DNA of 6,469 bases from Burkholderiaceae bacterium (GTDB lineage Bacteria > Pseudomonadota > Gammaproteobacteria > Burkholderiales > Burkholderiaceae_F), in contig JACCYC010000057.1 in NCBI GenBank assembly GCA_013696665.1, forward strand, positions 1 through 6,469. Direction: 5' to 3'. Numbering within the stretch: the stretch's first letter is position 1; every line of letters starts with the position of its first letter. Position numbers and translations under genes: made by a program. The notes under the pieces are model-generated. The model was not told the DNA's origin and ran no database searches. It saw only the letters and a program-made list of their open reading frames with translations. Below, piece by piece: positions 5,066 to 6,469 of the stretch.

Positions 5066-6469
5066 CTACTCCCATTCGATCGTCGCCGGAGGCTTCCCGC
5101 TGATGTCGTAGACGACACGGTTGATTCCACGCACTTCATTGATGATGCGATTCGATACACGCCCAAGCAAGTCGTGCGGCAGCTCGGCCCATTCAGCCGT
5201 CATGAAGTCCGATGTCTGCACAGCACGCAAGGCGATGACCCATTCGTAGGTGCGGCCGTCGCCCATCACACCCACGCTCCGCACGGGCAAGAAAACCGCG
5301 AACGCCTGGCTGGTTCGGTCGTACCAGCCACTGGCACGCAACTCGGCAATGAAGATAGCGTCGGCAAGTCGCAAAAGGTCCGCGTACTCGCGCTTAACCT
5401 CTCCCAGTATTCGCACGCCAAGCCCCGGCCCGGGAAATGGATGTCTGAAAACCATTTCACGCGGCAGACCGAGAGCAATGCCCAGATTTCGAACCTCGTC
5501 CTTGAACAGCTCGCGCAGCGGTTCGAGCAGTTGAAGATGCAGCGTCTCTGGCAGGCCGCCGACGTTGTGATGGCTCTTGATGGTGGTCGCCTTCTTCGTC
5601 TTCGCACCTGCCGATTCGATCACATCGGGATAGATCGTGCCCTGCGCCAGCCACCTCGCAGCCGGGAGCTTCGCTGCCTCTTCCTGAAACACGTGCACGA
5701 ATTCTCGACCGATGATCTTGCGCTTGGCCTCGGGATCAGTCTCTCCCGAAAGGGTTGTCATGAACCGGTCGGCCGCGTCGATGTGCAGCAGCTTGATCCC
5801 CATGTGTTGCTGAAATGTATCGACCACCTGCTTCGCTTCGTTGAGTCGCAGCAGCCCCGTGTCGACGAACACGCACGTCAGCTGGTCCCCGATCGCTTGT
5901 TGGATCAATACTGCCGCGACGGAGGAATCGACACCGCCGCTCAAACCCAGAATCACTTCGTCGGTGCCGACTTGCTGGCGAATCTGTGCGATGGCCTCGG
6001 CCGCGTAGTCACCCATCACCCAATCGGGTGCGCATTGACACACATCGAGCACAAATCGCCTCAGCATCGCCTGGCCTTGCAGCGTGTGCGTAACCTCGGG
6101 ATGAAACTGCACACCGTAAAAACCGCGCGACTCGTCGGCCATGCCAGCAATCGCGCAGCTCGGAGTCGACGCCATCAGCGCAAAGCCAGGGGGCAACTGC
6201 GTAACTTTGTCGCCGTGGCTCATCCAGACCTTCAACAGGCCATGGCCTTCGTCGTTGCGTGCATCTTCGAGGTCGGCAAGCAGCCTGGTATGGCCACGTG
6301 CCCGTACTTCGGCGTATCCGAACTCGCGCGAAGTGCTCGCCTCAACTTCGCCGCCCTGTTGCACCGCCATCGTGAACATGCCGTAACAGATCCCGAGCAC
6401 CGGTACCCCGAGAGCAAAAACCGCCGATGGCGCGCGCAGCTCGTGCGCTTCGTAGGTGGAAGCGTGGCT
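5066..6469 (-). CDS. guaA: GuaA, GMP synthetase [glutamine-hydrolysing] (N-terminus beyond the right edge)
   Basis: The frame is open to the right edge and gives 467 residues, counted here from the edge. About 50-60 residues are missing compared with the usual 520-540. GuaA makes GMP from XMP, ATP and glutamine, the last step of guanine nucleotide synthesis. The class I amidotransferase domain shows the catalytic Cys in VLGICYG (C28) and the His-Glu pair in VQFHPEV (H123, E125). The ATP pyrophosphatase domain has the P-loop LGLSGGVDSSV (about 174-184), CVFVDTGLL and RKIIGREF. The dimerisation domain contains HPFPGPGLG and the C-terminal end GKPPATIEWE, the family's standard terminus. A GTG at 6400 is not the start, because conserved residues such as ASTYE continue upstream to the edge. 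The gene looks intact where visible. It is the first of four minus-strand genes here, with tadA 80 bp downstream. Confidence 0.97.
   Translation of the reverse strand, partial: SHASTYEAHELRAPSAVFALGVPVLGICYGMFTMAVQQGGEVEASTSREFGYAEVRARGHTRLLADLEDARNDEGHGLLKVWMSHGDKVTQLPPGFALMASTPSCAIAGMADESRGFYGVQFHPEVTHTLQGQAMLRRFVLDVCQCAPDWVMGDYAAEAIAQIRQQVGTDEVILGLSGGVDSSVAAVLIQQAIGDQLTCVFVDTGLLRLNEAKQVVDTFQQHMGIKLLHIDAADRFMTTLSGETDPEAKRKIIGREFVHVFQEEAAKLPAARWLAQGTIYPDVIESAGAKTKKATTIKSHHNVGGLPETLHLQLLEPLRELFKDEVRNLGIALGLPREMVFRHPFPGPGLGVRILGEVKREYADLLRLADAIFIAELRASGWYDRTSQAFAVFLPVRSVGVMGDGRTYEWVIALRAVQTSDFMTAEWAELPHDLLGRVSNRIINEVRGINRVVYDISGKPPATIEWE

Noticed and set aside
6400..6469. GTG at 6400 as the start of guaA
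   Set aside because: The same frame stays open to the window edge and encodes residues typical of GuaA, including ASTYE and GVPVLGICYG, so the gene is cut and not short.
1..6469. Mobile element, CRISPR array, toxin-antitoxin or phage defence system
   Set aside because: No transposase, integrase, terminal repeats, spaced direct repeats or small paired toxin-like genes were seen; the genes present are core enzymes and a two-component system.

Overview
This 6.5 kb window of about 60% GC looks like a betaproteobacterial chromosome, most likely of the order Burkholderiales. The basis is recall of protein families: the GuaA C-terminal half, the hybrid kinase and its LuxR-type regulator all read like betaproteobacterial versions. 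No genus can be named from the sequence alone. There are five protein-coding genes plus one more cut at each edge as described below; no RNA gene, insertion sequence, CRISPR array or prophage signal was seen.

Layout, left to right. The left edge (1-258, minus) holds the first 86 residues of CcmA, the ATPase of the cytochrome c maturation haem exporter. A 203 bp divergent intergenic region (259-461) follows, with a clear 8+8 bp inverted repeat. A NarL/LuxR-type response regulator (462-1115, plus) comes next. It meets a membrane-bound hybrid sensor histidine kinase (1130-3055, minus) tail to tail, with 14 bp between the stop codons. Continuing on the minus strand are ldcA (3083-4000, L,D-carboxypeptidase), tadA (3993-4985, tRNA adenosine deaminase with an extra N-terminal domain) and guaA (5066 to the right edge, GMP synthetase lacking roughly its first 50 residues).

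The four minus-strand genes guaA, tadA, ldcA and the kinase gene are transcribed in that order with gaps of 80, -8 and 27 bp. The last three could be one transcript, possibly continuing from guaA. The first three are housekeeping functions: GMP synthesis, A34-to-inosine editing of tRNA-Arg, and recycling of murein tetrapeptides. The kinase at the end of this run and the convergent regulator are very likely a cognate two-component pair. Their signal and target genes cannot be read from the sequence.

The points most worth checking are the two-domain architecture of TadA, a receiver domain in the kinase with about 20 extra residues between its conserved Thr and Lys, and two inverted repeats placed in front of the regulator gene and the kinase gene. 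No clearly new biological system is visible; the window is mostly core genes with a small signalling island between them.
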